64,000 nt of DNA from an uncultured Bacilli bacterium. GTDB lineage: Bacteria > Bacillota_I > Bacilli_A > RF39 > UBA660. Shown here piece by piece: positions 17,846-25,866 of this stretch; the first letter of the stretch is position 1, and each line of letters opens with the position of its first letter. The DNA lies in the NCBI GenBank assembly GCA_947629395.1, contig CANRDQ010000002.1:12004-76003 (forward strand), given 5' to 3'. The translations under genes and the position numbers were made by a program. The notes under the pieces were generated by a model. That model was given only the letters and a program-made list of their open reading frames with translations, was not told the DNA's origin and ran no database searches.

Positions 17846-17915
17846 GAGTTGTTGTAAATTTTATCAAAAAAAAGTAAAAAAAAACATTGACAACTCGGAA
17901 AAAAATTGATATGTT
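17846..17915 (+). promoter_or_regulatory. Early rightward promoter and operator-like inverted repeat
   Basis: TTGACA (17887-17892), a 17-nt spacer and TATGTT (17910-17915). GAGTTGT (17846-17852) and its complement ACAACTC (17890-17896) form an inverted pair, one arm covering the -35, as expected for repressor operators. Confidence 0.65.
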
Positions 17916-17950
17916 TATATTGTAACGAGGGAATACTTGGTTATAAAGTA

Positions 17951-18140
17951 GCATCAAAGCAAAAAAAGAATTGAATGTGTCGGCTAAAACGTATTCAATT
18001 CCATCGCTAATAAGATAAACATTTTACTGTTATCTGTTTTGATGCAAATATAAGGACAGTCCTATGGGCATTCCGTGGACAATCCGGTTGTTTGCTAATT
18101 AATTATACTACAAACACTTGATTGTCGTCAAGTGTTTTCT
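17951..18140 (+). ncRNA. Structured early leader RNA with closing stem, two inner hairpins and terminator-like hairpin
   Basis: Helix P1 GCATCAAA/TTTGATGC (17951-17958 with 18038-18045) encloses P2 GAATTGAAT/ATTCAATTC (17968-17976 with 17993-18001) and P3 AGATAA/TTATCT (18013-18018 with 18030-18035), a three-way junction. A palindrome AGGACAGTCCT (18052-18062) follows. Then comes hairpin AACACTTGA/TCAAGTGTT (18113-18136) with TTCTT after it. The region is about 220 nt between promoter and cro-like ORF and has no credible gene. It may be a regulatory leader or a separate small RNA. Confidence 0.6.
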
Positions 18141-18171
18141 TGTACAAAAATTTATCAGAAAGGAGAAAAAT

Positions 18172-18420
18172 ATGAAAAAGTTGTCAACCATTGATAGATA
18201 TTTCTATCAAAAACTAGGGAACAGGATGAATAATATTAGACTTCGCAAAGGTATAACTTTACGAGAAATGTCAGAAGAAACTGGTCTTTCTAGAACAGCC
18301 TTAGATGATTTCTTTTTAGGGCGAGTGAGAAAAAGGGATAAAAATTTTGAGTTAATTTGTGAATGTCTAAACCTAAGTTCTAAAGTTATTTTAGATATGG
18401 TATTAAACGAAGGAGGATAG
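18172..18420 (+). CDS. Cro-like XRE-family regulator
   Basis: 82 residues. ATG 18172 behind AAGGAG is chosen over an upstream in-frame start inside the hairpin. The HTH KGITLREMSEETGLSRTALDDF is at about 23-45. It is the first early gene and opposes the repressor by position. Confidence 0.75.
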   Translation: MKKLSTIDRYFYQKLGNRMNNIRLRKGITLREMSEETGLSRTALDDFFLGRVRKRDKNFELICECLNLSSKVILDMVLNEGG

Positions 18421-18421
18421 T

Positions 18422-18613
18422 GTGAGAAGACCTGTACAAAACCAAAGAATTATTTGGAATAAAAGCTATGACGAATTATATCCAGAAGACATGGATCGTA
18501 ATGGTAAAAAGTTTGATTTAATTTGTGATGCTGACATGAAGATTATACATGTTTGCATAAAGGAGGAAAGTAACAATGGCAATATTAAAAAAAATAAAAA
18601 GTCTGTTTTGTAA
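18422..18613 (+). CDS. Small early phage protein, unknown
   Basis: 63 residues from GTG, directly after the cro-like stop behind GGAGG. Its 3' end overlaps the replication initiator by 38 nt. No motif recognised. Confidence 0.5.
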   Translation: MRRPVQNQRIIWNKSYDELYPEDMDRNGKKFDLICDADMKIIHVCIKEESNNGNIKKNKKSVL

Positions 18614-19277
18614 TATACCTGTATCTGTGATTCGTAATACAGATTTAAGTGATGGAGATTTTAGATTATTGATTTATCTTTATTCTCTTCCTGAAAATTG
18701 GAAAATTAATAGAGAAAATTTAGGTCAAAGATTAGGTTGTAATAAGAGAAATATTGAAAAGAAAATAAAGTCTTTGCGAGAAAAAGGGTATTTAAGAATA
18801 GAAAAAGGTCAAAATGAATATGAGTATATTTTGGTTGAAAAAGACACGATGAATAATGACACGATAAAAAAAGACACGATAGAGAAAGACGATACTAAAG
18901 AAAAGATATATAAAGAAAATATAATAAAAGAAAATATAAATAATATACCCCCTATATCCCCCGAGTGGGAAAAGAACTTTGAAACTTTTTGGGAAGAATA
19001 TCCTAAAAAACAAGCTAAAGCAAAAGCCAAGCAATGGTTTGAAAAGAATAAGCCTGATAAAGAGTTAATGAATAAAATTTTGGAGAGTTTGATTTTATTC
19101 AAAAGAACAAAGCAATGGCAAAAGAATAATGGACAGTTTATTCCTCTAGCAACTACTTGGCTTAATGGAAAACGTTGGGAAGATGAGATACAAGAAGAAG
19201 TAGAAATGACAGAGGAAGAGATAAATGCTGAAATTGAAAGGCAGTTAAGAGAAGAAGGTTTTTATGACAATAGATGA
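18576..19277 (+). CDS. Phage replication initiator (replisome organiser-like)
   Basis: 233 residues. The N-terminal winged helix (about 15-85, LSDGDFRLLIYLYSLP...IEKKIKSLREKGYLRIE) is followed by a Lys/Asp/Thr/Ile repeat linker. The C-terminal domain carries FWEEYPKKQAKAKA, a conserved phage replication motif. The linker DNA holds iterons and an AT-rich segment, so the origin is probably inside the gene, as in lambda O. Confidence 0.8.
   Translation: MAILKKIKSLFCNIPVSVIRNTDLSDGDFRLLIYLYSLPENWKINRENLGQRLGCNKRNIEKKIKSLREKGYLRIEKGQNEYEYILVEKDTMNNDTIKKDTIEKDDTKEKIYKENIIKENINNIPPISPEWEKNFETFWEEYPKKQAKAKAKQWFEKNKPDKELMNKILESLILFKRTKQWQKNNGQFIPLATTWLNGKRWEDEIQEEVEMTEEEINAEIERQLREEGFYDNR
18843..18895 (+). 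repeat. Iterons GACACGAT with 15-bp spacing, candidate origin
   Basis: Exact copies at 18843, 18858 and 18873, with a partial fourth at 18888 (GACGATAC), are followed by a very AT-rich stretch (18899-18945). They lie within the initiator gene. Confidence 0.6.
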
Positions 19278-19824
19278 GACTAAGAAAATTATTAAAAAAA
19301 TAAAAACATTTAGACCATATTTTCAAACTGGAAATAGTACCAGAGAAGAAATAAGTTTTGGAAAAGAATGGCACAAGGTTTTTGAAGAATACAACTTTTC
19401 TGATGTTGAAAAAAGATTAGATAAATTTTTAAACAATCCTGATAATTATGGAAAGATACCTGAAGCACACTATCTGGTTAATACACTCACTAAAATCACT
19501 TCTAAAAAAGATAATTTAAAAGGAGTAACAGTTATGTGTCCAAAATGTAGAAAAGAATTGTCTTTAGATGAATTTGATACTCATTTTGGGAGATGTTCTA
19601 GTGTTGATTATATTTGTAAAAAATCTGAAAAGTATTTTAATCAAATTTTATCAAAAGAAAAGTTATTTGCTTTATCAGATGAAGAATTTGAAAAAAAATA
19701 CATCCAATTTCTTGAAAACTTAAAAAATAAAGTGGAAAGCCCACATGAAAAGAATAATTTAGAAAAAATTGTAAAAATGATGAAAGGAGAAAGTGCTAAT
19801 TTAACTTTAGGTGAATTGATATGA
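19264..19824 (+). CDS. Helicase-loader-like protein with zinc-finger-like motif
   Basis: 186 residues, overlapping the initiator by 14 nt. The N-terminal 65 residues have the helical pattern of phage helicase loaders (G39P-type: EEWHKVFEEYNFSDVEKRLDKFL-like). A CPKC...FGRC four-ligand motif follows at about 91-113. Its position after the initiator supports a role in loading the replicative helicase; the second half is unassigned. Confidence 0.6.
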   Translation: MTIDETKKIIKKIKTFRPYFQTGNSTREEISFGKEWHKVFEEYNFSDVEKRLDKFLNNPDNYGKIPEAHYLVNTLTKITSKKDNLKGVTVMCPKCRKELSLDEFDTHFGRCSSVDYICKKSEKYFNQILSKEKLFALSDEEFEKKYIQFLENLKNKVESPHEKNNLEKIVKMMKGESANLTLGELI

Positions 19825-19967
19825 AAAATAGTAACGATTTGTTTCTTTTTGGTATTTACTTTTTGTTTATAATAGCATTTTTACTATTTACATTAATTAT
19901 AGCAAAAGGAAATGATTGTAAAAAGGTAGATGCAGATATTCCTTGCATTACCAAAATAGAGGAGTAA
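19821..19967 (+). CDS. 48-residue single-TM phage protein
   Basis: ATG overlaps the previous stop (ATGA). One TM helix (about 7-28), then a short tail with two Cys. The coupling and good frame support a real gene; function unknown. Confidence 0.5.
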   Translation: MKNSNDLFLFGIYFLFIIAFLLFTLIIAKGNDCKKVDADIPCITKIEE

Positions 19968-19970
19968 AAA

Positions 19971-20279
19971 ATGGATAAAGTTATATATAATTATCTTTTG
20001 CAAAATCATATAGGGTATGAAAATAGAGTGAAAGCAAATGTATTAATGAATATTTTTGGTATTAATGACAATAAGACTTTTCGTTCTTACATTGCTGAAG
20101 CTAGAAATGATATTGAATGTACTTATTTTATAGCAAGTAAAGCTGGTTCAAAAGGTGGCTATTGGATAGCTACAAAAGAACAAGATAGAGATATAACTTT
20201 AAGAAATTTATTTTTAAGAGCTATCAGAATAACAAAAACTGCTAGAAAAATGAAAGGGAAGAAGTTATATGAAAACTAG
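19971..20279 (+). CDS. Small phage protein with HTH-like N-terminus
   Basis: 102 residues behind GGAG. Residues 1-60 resemble a winged-helix domain (AEARNDIECTYFIASKAGSKGGYWIA). The tail is basic. No family named. Confidence 0.55.
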   Translation: MDKVIYNYLLQNHIGYENRVKANVLMNIFGINDNKTFRSYIAEARNDIECTYFIASKAGSKGGYWIATKEQDRDITLRNLFLRAIRITKTARKMKGKKLYEN

Positions 20280-20508
20280 AAAAGAAAGTAAATATGAATA
20301 TCTATTGGCACATAAAAACAATAATGTTTATTTACGTTATATAGGCGAATATAAGCATTATGTTAAAGATATAGAAGATGCAAGTACTTTTACTTTAAGA
20401 AAAGCTAAAGCTTTGCTAAAAAAGTATAAGTATCCTGAAAATTGGGTAATAGTGAAAAGAGAAAAGGACAGAAAGTATGAAAGATTTTCGAAAGCTAAAA
20501 GCAAATGA
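20269..20508 (+). CDS. Small basic phage protein, unknown
   Basis: 79 residues, overlapping both neighbours, which indicates a compact early operon. Lys/Tyr-rich; no motif. Confidence 0.5.
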   Translation: MKTRKESKYEYLLAHKNNNVYLRYIGEYKHYVKDIEDASTFTLRKAKALLKKYKYPENWVIVKREKDRKYERFSKAKSK

Positions 20509-21166
20509 AATTGATGTAAGAGTAGGTAATGTAGCGAAAGATAAAACATGGATTACACTTCTTTTATATAAAAATGCAAGAGTAGACATGGATGTCTTAG
20601 ATGAAGCAGTAGGTAAAGAAAATTGGCAGAGAGAACATAAAAGAGATAATGCCAATTGTGTAGTTAGTATTTATGATGATGCAAAAAAAGAGTGGGTTTC
20701 CAAAGAAGATACAGGGACAGAAAGCTTCAGTGATGCTGAAAAAGGATTAGCAAGTGATAGCTTCAAACGTGCTTGTGTCAACTGGGGAATTGGGAGAGAA
20801 CTTTATACAGCACCAGTAATCTTTTTACGAGGCAATGCAGAAGTTCTAAAAAAAGACACTTATTCAGTTAAAGAAATAGAATATAACGATGATAGAGAAA
20901 TAACAAAAATTGTTATAGTTAATAAAAAAGGTGAAATTGTTTTCCCTGCACCTACTTCAAAAAAAGAAACATCAAATAAACCAATCAATGCAGACCAAAT
21001 AAAAAAAATACATACATTAATTGGCAATAATGATGATTTAAAAGAAGCTATTTATAAAAAATACAATATTAAATCTTGTAAAGAGCTAACTGAAGTAAAA
21101 GCTAAAGAAATGATTTTAAGACTTGAAAAGGGAATAGAGAAGAAGAAAAAGAAGGCATCAGAATAA
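20477..21166 (+). CDS. Rad52-like single-strand annealing protein
   Basis: 229 residues. The core contains the Rad52/Sak-type motif SDAEKGLASDSFKRACVNWGIGREL (split here: ASDSFKRACVNWGIGREL at about 91-110), typical of phage annealases. The C-terminal part after a linker (about 160-229) is helical and basic. It would pair single strands during recombination together with the exonuclease at 22005. Confidence 0.8.
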   Translation: MKDFRKLKANEIDVRVGNVAKDKTWITLLLYKNARVDMDVLDEAVGKENWQREHKRDNANCVVSIYDDAKKEWVSKEDTGTESFSDAEKGLASDSFKRACVNWGIGRELYTAPVIFLRGNAEVLKKDTYSVKEIEYNDDREITKIVIVNKKGEIVFPAPTSKKETSNKPINADQIKKIHTLIGNNDDLKEAIYKKYNIKSCKELTEVKAKEMILRLEKGIEKKKKKASE

Positions 21167-21499
21167 ATGAAAAAAGTTTTAGTTATAGTTTGTACTTTAA
21201 TTATTACTTTAAGCTGTACAGGTTGCATGGAATATATTAATGAGCAAACTGTAACCTGTAAAGTTAAAGATAAATGGATTAAAAGATACGACGGAAAAGA
21301 CGTATATCTTATAAGTTGTGATGACGAAGTGTACAAAATAGAAGATTTATTGTTATTTGGTAAATTTGATAGTTCTGATATGTATGCAAGTATAGACAAA
21401 GGTAAGACTTATAAGATAACTACAACAGGTTATAGAATGCCTTATTTAAGTGAATACAAAAATATTAATAAGATAAAAGAAATAAAGGAGAAAAAATAA
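21167..21499 (+). CDS. Small phage lipoprotein
   Basis: 110 residues with signal peptide and lipobox LSCTGC. The mature domain is small and beta-rich, with a CKVKDKW start like other phage or host DUF-type lipoproteins. Function unknown. Confidence 0.6.
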   Translation: MKKVLVIVCTLIITLSCTGCMEYINEQTVTCKVKDKWIKRYDGKDVYLISCDDEVYKIEDLLLFGKFDSSDMYASIDKGKTYKITTTGYRMPYLSEYKNINKIKEIKEKK

Positions 21500-21948
21500 T
21501 GTTAATAGTTTTAATTATATTATGTATGTTAGCAATTATTGTAAGTTTTGTAAGTTACTGTAATGATTCTGATGTGTGTTGTACTGTTTCTATATGTGGA
21601 GCTATTATCATAGGAATAATTGCTTTTCTAGTAATCATTAGTTGTGTAGGTGCTGGATTTGATATGTTTGTTATTGATGATAAAATTGAACTCTATCAAG
21701 AAGAAAATAAAAATATAGAAAATGAAATCACAACAATTGTTAACAATTATCAGGGATTTGAAAAAGACATTATACAAAATGTAGGAGATATGGAAACATT
21801 TTTCATTAAAATACCTGAATTAAAAAGTAATGAATTAACAAAACAACAAATGAACCTTTACATACAAAACAATGCTAAAATAAAAGAATTAAAAGAAAGA
21901 AAAATAGATGATAAAACAATTAAATGGCTATTATATTTTGGAAGTTAG
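21499..21948 (+). CDS. Membrane protein with two TM segments and a helical tail
   Basis: 149 residues. Hydrophobic helices at about 1-20 and 28-55, then a Glu/Lys/Asn-rich helical domain. It overlaps the lipoprotein gene by 1 nt, so the two may work together at the envelope. Confidence 0.55.
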   Translation: MLIVLIILCMLAIIVSFVSYCNDSDVCCTVSICGAIIIGIIAFLVIISCVGAGFDMFVIDDKIELYQEENKNIENEITTIVNNYQGFEKDIIQNVGDMETFFIKIPELKSNELTKQQMNLYIQNNAKIKELKERKIDDKTIKWLLYFGS

Positions 21949-22004
21949 TAAAAATTTAAAGAAATAGCTATTACTGAATTAGTGAAATTTAAGGATCTGA
22001 TTTA

Positions 22005-22892
22005 ATCAAAATTACTAATAAACTTAATTTACCACAACCTTTCGTAGATGCTGTTCAAAGCGATTACAAGCCAAAAGAACATCAATATAGTGTTACAACT
22101 ATACTTAATCCTACAAGACAAGTAATATTGTCTAGAAGATATGGAAATGAGATTTCACAAGATGTATCAAGTATGATTTGGATGTTATTTGGAACAGCTT
22201 TGCACTCTGTGCTTGAAAATGCACAAGAGGGAGAAAATCAGTTTAAAGAAGAATATTTAAAACAGAATCTAGATATACTTGATGGAAATTTAAAAGATTA
22301 CTATTTAAGTGGAAAAGCAGATTTGCTTGATGTTGCAGAAAAAGAAATGACAGATTATAAAACAACTTCAGTTTATAAAATTTTAAAGAAAGATTATTCT
22401 GATTGGAGAAATCAATTATTAATCTATTCTTGGCTATTTAAACAGATAGGTTTTGATGTAGACAAGGCAAAGATAGTTGCTTTGCTTAAAGACTGGAGTA
22501 GTACAAAAGCGAAAGTAGACAAAAGCTATCCACAATTACAAGTACAAGTTATTAAGTTTAAATTTACTAAAAAAGACTTTGAAGAAATAGAAAAATTTAT
22601 TATAAGAAAATTTAAAGAATTAAAAGAAAGTGAAAATGTTTCTGATGAAGAGTTGCCTATGTGCACTTTAGAAGAACGTTGGAATACAGGCGATAAATAT
22701 GCTGTAAAGAAAAAGAAAAATAAACGTGCAGATAGAGTATATGACACTTTAGAAGAAGCAGAAGAACATCTATCTAGAGTAGGAGATAAAGACTACACGA
22801 TAGAGTTTAGAGAAGGGCAAGACAAGAGATGTTTAGAATATTGTTCATGTTGTATGTTTTGTCCATATTATAGAGAAAAATATATGAATTAG
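22005..22892 (+). CDS. PD-(D/E)XK exonuclease, apparent ATC start
   Basis: The frame is open from 21993. Residues MKITNKLNLPQPFVDAV at 22005 match the usual N-terminus of this phage nuclease group, but the first codon is ATC, with AAGGA 9 nt upstream. The first conventional start (TTG 22128) would remove about 40 conserved residues. Catalytic motifs are GKADLLD and TDYKTT. A Cys cluster near the C-terminus (CLEYCSCCMFC, plus an earlier Cys) suggests an iron-sulphur nuclease of the AddB/Cas4 sort. It is the partner of the annealase. Confidence 0.7.
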   Translation: MKITNKLNLPQPFVDAVQSDYKPKEHQYSVTTILNPTRQVILSRRYGNEISQDVSSMIWMLFGTALHSVLENAQEGENQFKEEYLKQNLDILDGNLKDYYLSGKADLLDVAEKEMTDYKTTSVYKILKKDYSDWRNQLLIYSWLFKQIGFDVDKAKIVALLKDWSSTKAKVDKSYPQLQVQVIKFKFTKKDFEEIEKFIIRKFKELKESENVSDEELPMCTLEERWNTGDKYAVKKKKNKRADRVYDTLEEAEEHLSRVGDKDYTIEFREGQDKRCLEYCSCCMFCPYYREKYMN

Positions 22893-22905
22893 GAGAAATA
22901 AAATA

Positions 22906-23385
22906 ATGAGAAAATTTAAAGTAGGAGATAGAGTAACCTATGAAAAATTTGGAACAGGAACAGTAATTGATGTGGATGGTTCTAGTATGCCATATTTGGT
23001 GGAATTTGATAAAGCAAGAGAAGAATTTCATAACGGAAATGGTAGAGGGAAAGAATTTCATTGTTTTTGGTGTTATGAAACAGACTTAGTACTTGGTAAC
23101 TTTACTAAAACAGATTTGCAAGAAGGAGATAAGCTTACTTTAAGAAATGGTTCAGTAGGCTATTATTCAAGTGATATGAATATCGATGATCTTAAAGAAA
23201 AACATATTGAAAAAGATTTAACTAATAATGGTTATGCTGGAAGTGAATTAGATATTGTCAAAGTAGAACGTCCATCTTCTTATGTAACTGTTTATGAACG
23301 TGAAAAAAACGGAGTTAAAGAAATGACAGTAGAAGAGATTTCAAAAGAATTAGGTTACGAAGTGAAAATAGTAAAAGGAGATTAA
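22906..23385 (+). CDS. KVGD-type beta-domain phage protein, paralogue of 38517-39011
   Basis: 159 residues. The N-terminus FKVGDRVTYEKFGTGTVID looks like an SH3/Tudor-type barrel. The C-terminus MTVEEISKELGYEVKIVKG is nearly the same as in the protein at 38517. Function unknown. Confidence 0.6.
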   Translation: MRKFKVGDRVTYEKFGTGTVIDVDGSSMPYLVEFDKAREEFHNGNGRGKEFHCFWCYETDLVLGNFTKTDLQEGDKLTLRNGSVGYYSSDMNIDDLKEKHIEKDLTNNGYAGSELDIVKVERPSSYVTVYEREKNGVKEMTVEEISKELGYEVKIVKGD

Positions 23386-23615
23386 TGATAGAAACAAAAG
23401 GTTTAGGAGCTGGGAGTTATCCCTCTCCACCTGAACCTAAGGAAAAGGTTTTTGAAGTTACTGTAGAGGGAAGTTTCAAAGGGAAAATAATTGTTTATAC
23501 TAAAGATTTTTGTGAGGCTTCCTTTAAAATACAGCAAAAAGATTATGATGAGGACGAATTTAGCCTATTAGACTATGAGATAGAAGATATAAATGACGTA
23601 AAGGAGATTCAATAA
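23385..23615 (+). CDS. Small acidic phage protein
   Basis: 76 residues, 1-nt overlap with the previous gene. Pro-rich N-terminus, acidic C-terminus. No family recognised. Confidence 0.5.
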   Translation: MIETKGLGAGSYPSPPEPKEKVFEVTVEGSFKGKIIVYTKDFCEASFKIQQKDYDEDEFSLLDYEIEDINDVKEIQ

Positions 23616-23616
23616 A

Positions 23617-23787
23617 ATGTCATCTAAAGAAAGAAAAGTAGGGGAAGGAATCGGTTTTGAAAGAATAAGAAGAATTACAGGTTATTTAGTAGGTACAGTA
23701 GATAGATTTAATAATGCAAAAAAAGCAGAAGAACATGATCGTGTAAAACATAGTAGTCAAAGTTCTTTAAAAAAGGAGAATAAATAA
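23617..23787 (+). CDS. 56-residue protein resembling the C-terminal tail of anaerobic ribonucleotide reductase
   Basis: Residues RIRRITGYLVGTVDRFNNAKK and EEHDRVKH match the pattern at the end of NrdD (RxTGYL...DRFN...DRVxH), but the zinc Cys pairs that precede this in NrdD are absent. Firmicutes phages carry similar stand-alone tails. The ribosome site is AAGGAG. Confidence 0.55.
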   Translation: MSSKERKVGEGIGFERIRRITGYLVGTVDRFNNAKKAEEHDRVKHSSQSSLKKENK

Positions 23788-23788
23788 T

Positions 23789-24208
23789 ATGTATCAAACA
23801 GGTATAGCAGTGGATTATGGAAGAATGTTTTATACTAATAATAAAATTGGATTTGACCCAGTAATGGTACGTAAATATAATCTTTTAAATGACATAAGAA
23901 ATTATTATATAGCAGAACCATACGTTACAATTATTTGGAAAAATGGTAAAAAAACACAGACTATAGTTGATTGTGACGATAAATTTGATAAAGCGTTAGG
24001 TTTTATGTTAGCAGTATATAAATATGACCGTTTGTATATTAAGAAGTACTCAAAAACTAAGTATAAAAAAGAATTAAGTTGTATTAAAGGTTGCAAGTTA
24101 TATGATTACTTATTTATTAGATTTAAAGAGTTTACTTCAATGGATACAATTAAGGCTAATAAATATTTAGAAAATTTAACAATTACTGAAAATAAAAAAA
24201 AGAAATAA
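23789..24208 (+). CDS. Hypothetical phage protein
   Basis: 139 residues behind AAAGGAG. Tyr/Lys-rich, soluble, no motif recognised. In the same operon by spacing. Confidence 0.5.
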   Translation: MYQTGIAVDYGRMFYTNNKIGFDPVMVRKYNLLNDIRNYYIAEPYVTIIWKNGKKTQTIVDCDDKFDKALGFMLAVYKYDRLYIKKYSKTKYKKELSCIKGCKLYDYLFIRFKEFTSMDTIKANKYLENLTITENKKKK

Positions 24209-24232
24209 GAAAATGTATAGAAAGGAAAAATT

Positions 24233-24625
24233 ATGGCAATAATAAAAAAAGTTTTTGATAAGGAATTTTATAAAAGAATCGAGGGAGAAGATAAATATAA
24301 TAAAAATCAGGATTGGGTAGATAATCTTGATGGAAAAGCAATTAATACAAAAAAAATAAATGTAAATAAAAGAGATATTTATATAAAAAATGCTTGGCTA
24401 AAATACGTTTACGACACATTATTCATAAAAGAAAAAGAAACAAATACAGTAAATGATATTTTATGTAGAATTCTTACTTATTCTGAAAGATACGTAGAAC
24501 AATATGGAATCATGCCTAGATTTGTAAAATTAAGCAAAAGAGATTTAAGCATGATTGAAAATTATAATAGTAGTGTAATAAAAAATAATAAAATTTTGGA
24601 CATGGAAATTTTAGTGGAGGAATAA
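24233..24625 (+). CDS. Hypothetical phage protein
   Basis: 130 residues behind AAAGGAA. Lys/Asn-rich, soluble. Its stop overlaps the next ATG (TAATGA), so it is translationally coupled. Confidence 0.5.
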   Translation: MAIIKKVFDKEFYKRIEGEDKYNKNQDWVDNLDGKAINTKKINVNKRDIYIKNAWLKYVYDTLFIKEKETNTVNDILCRILTYSERYVEQYGIMPRFVKLSKRDLSMIENYNSSVIKNNKILDMEILVEE

Positions 24626-24945
24626 TGAACTTTAAAGAGCTAGAAAATAAAATGATTTTTAGACGAGATAATGATTATGGTAGTTTTTATTCTATTGGTT
24701 TATCAAAAAAGCTAGAAGATGGTAGCTATGAAAATGGTTATTTTGACGTCAGATTTAAAAAAGGAGTTTCATTAGAAAATAAAACTAAAATCAACATAAA
24801 GGAAGCTTGGTTGACCTTCTATAAAAAAAGCGATGATGAATATACAAAAACAGTTCCATATATTTTTATTAACGATTTTGAAATAATAGAAAATGATTCA
24901 GAAGATTCTATAGAAGATTTTGATGATGACGATTTACCATTTTAG
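24625..24945 (+). CDS. SSB-like protein with acidic DDDDLPF tail
   Basis: 106 residues. A compact beta-rich domain ends in an acidic linker and DDDDLPF, the tail by which single-stranded DNA-binding proteins recruit partners. It sits with the replication and recombination genes. A second SSB-like gene lies at 32995. Confidence 0.6.
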   Translation: MNFKELENKMIFRRDNDYGSFYSIGLSKKLEDGSYENGYFDVRFKKGVSLENKTKINIKEAWLTFYKKSDDEYTKTVPYIFINDFEIIENDSEDSIEDFDDDDLPF

Positions 24946-24947
24946 TT

Positions 24948-25358
24948 ATGTTGAAGATAATGAATGAAAGCCTTAATGATATTGAAAGAAAGTTAGACAT
25001 CCTAATTTTAGAAAAAAACAGACTGTTAAGAGAAAAAGATAATGAAGCAAATATAGATATCTGCTCTTTATCTGATACTAATAAAGAAGAATATTTAAAA
25101 AAATTAGAAAAAAGAATTTCGTCAATAGAACGAGAAATAGATTACTTGGAAGACAAGCAAGAAACTTATTATGACAATTTGTCAAAAATGGACGGAATTG
25201 AGTATAGATTGTATTTTTATATAGTACAAGGAATAAAACCAACTAAAGCAATTGAAAAAGTCGCAGAAGAAAATTATATGAAAGGTATTAAACCAACAAC
25301 TGAGAGGGGAATCATGCCTTATTATAAGAACATGAAAAAAAGTTGTGGACTTCAGTGA
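24948..25358 (+). CDS. Coiled-coil phage regulator, RinA/ArpU-like by position
   Basis: 136 residues. A long coiled coil (about 1-85) precedes a short HTH-like region (DGIEYRLYFYIVQGIKPTKAIEKVA). Late-gene activators of Firmicutes phages have this size and place. The 3' end carries a 23-nt sequence that recurs at 35387. The activator role is inferred. Confidence 0.45.
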   Translation: MLKIMNESLNDIERKLDILILEKNRLLREKDNEANIDICSLSDTNKEEYLKKLEKRISSIEREIDYLEDKQETYYDNLSKMDGIEYRLYFYIVQGIKPTKAIEKVAEENYMKGIKPTTERGIMPYYKNMKKSCGLQ

Positions 25359-25387
25359 TTTTTCAGTAAAAAGTGTGGTTATATAAT
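25349..25387 (+). promoter_or_regulatory. 23-nt repeat plus -10, candidate activated promoter of the RNA island
   Basis: The repeat occupies 25349-25371 (starts ACTTCAGTGATT) and is identical at 35387-35409. TATAAT at 25382-25387 lies downstream with no normal -35, as expected for an activator-dependent promoter. Confidence 0.55.
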
Positions 25388-25468
25388 AATTGTCAATGAT
25401 AAATAATTCATTGGCAATAGTCACCTCCTTTCTTACATATAGGGAAGATTTATTCTTCCCCATTATAT

Positions 25469-25545
25469 CGGGGGATAGAGCAGTCTGGTAGCTCGTTGGG
25501 CTCATTACCCAAAGGTCAGTGGTTCGAATCCACTTCCCCCAACCA
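25469..25545 (+). tRNA. Phage-encoded initiator tRNA-fMet(CAT)
   Basis: Anticodon loop CTCATTA. It shows initiator hallmarks: C1.A72 mismatch at the acceptor end, three consecutive G-C pairs (GGG/CCC) in the anticodon stem, and D-arm GAGC/GCTC. T-loop TTCGAAT; CCA encoded. Confidence 0.9.
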
Positions 25546-25548
25546 AAA

Positions 25549-25757
25549 TTGACTATATTCGCAAGGACATGGCTTGTTATTGATATAGAGGTATTATGCT
25601 TTCCAAAATGCATACGTTTTCTTGTAAATCTTTACGTGAAGAGAGATTGAGGTTTTTGAAAAGTTTTGACTAATTAATGTTGCAATTACATTAAAAAGAA
25701 CTTTTCGGTTATATTTTTCCTGAAAAATAAAATTGCTACCGTTCCCATGAATGAACG
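25549..25757 (+). ncRNA. Hairpin-rich spacer between two phage tRNAs
   Basis: No ORF. Hairpins seen: CTATAT...CAAG/CTTG...ATATAG, TATGC/GCATA, GAAAAGTT/AACTTTTC enclosing TTAATGT/ACATTAA, and ACCGTTC/GAACGGT just before tRNA-Phe. They may be processing signals or a further small RNA of the island. Confidence 0.45.
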
Positions 25758-25763
25758 GTATTT

Positions 25764-25839
25764 GGACAAGTAGCTCAGTTGGCAGAGCAGTAGATTGAAG
25801 CTCTATGTGTCGGTAGTTCGAAACTATCCTTGTCCACCA
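25764..25839 (+). tRNA. Phage tRNA-Phe(GAA)
   Basis: Acceptor GGACAAG/CTTGTCC, anticodon loop TTGAAGC, T-loop TTCGAAA, encoded CCA. It ends 27 nt before the TROVE gene and is probably co-transcribed with it. Confidence 0.95.
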
Positions 25840-25866
25840 AAGTAAAATAAATAAGAGGTTTTAAAT

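Noticed and set aside
24948..25358. Sigma-factor-like protein
   Set aside because: The HTH region is short and the rest is coiled coil; a small activator is the safer reading.
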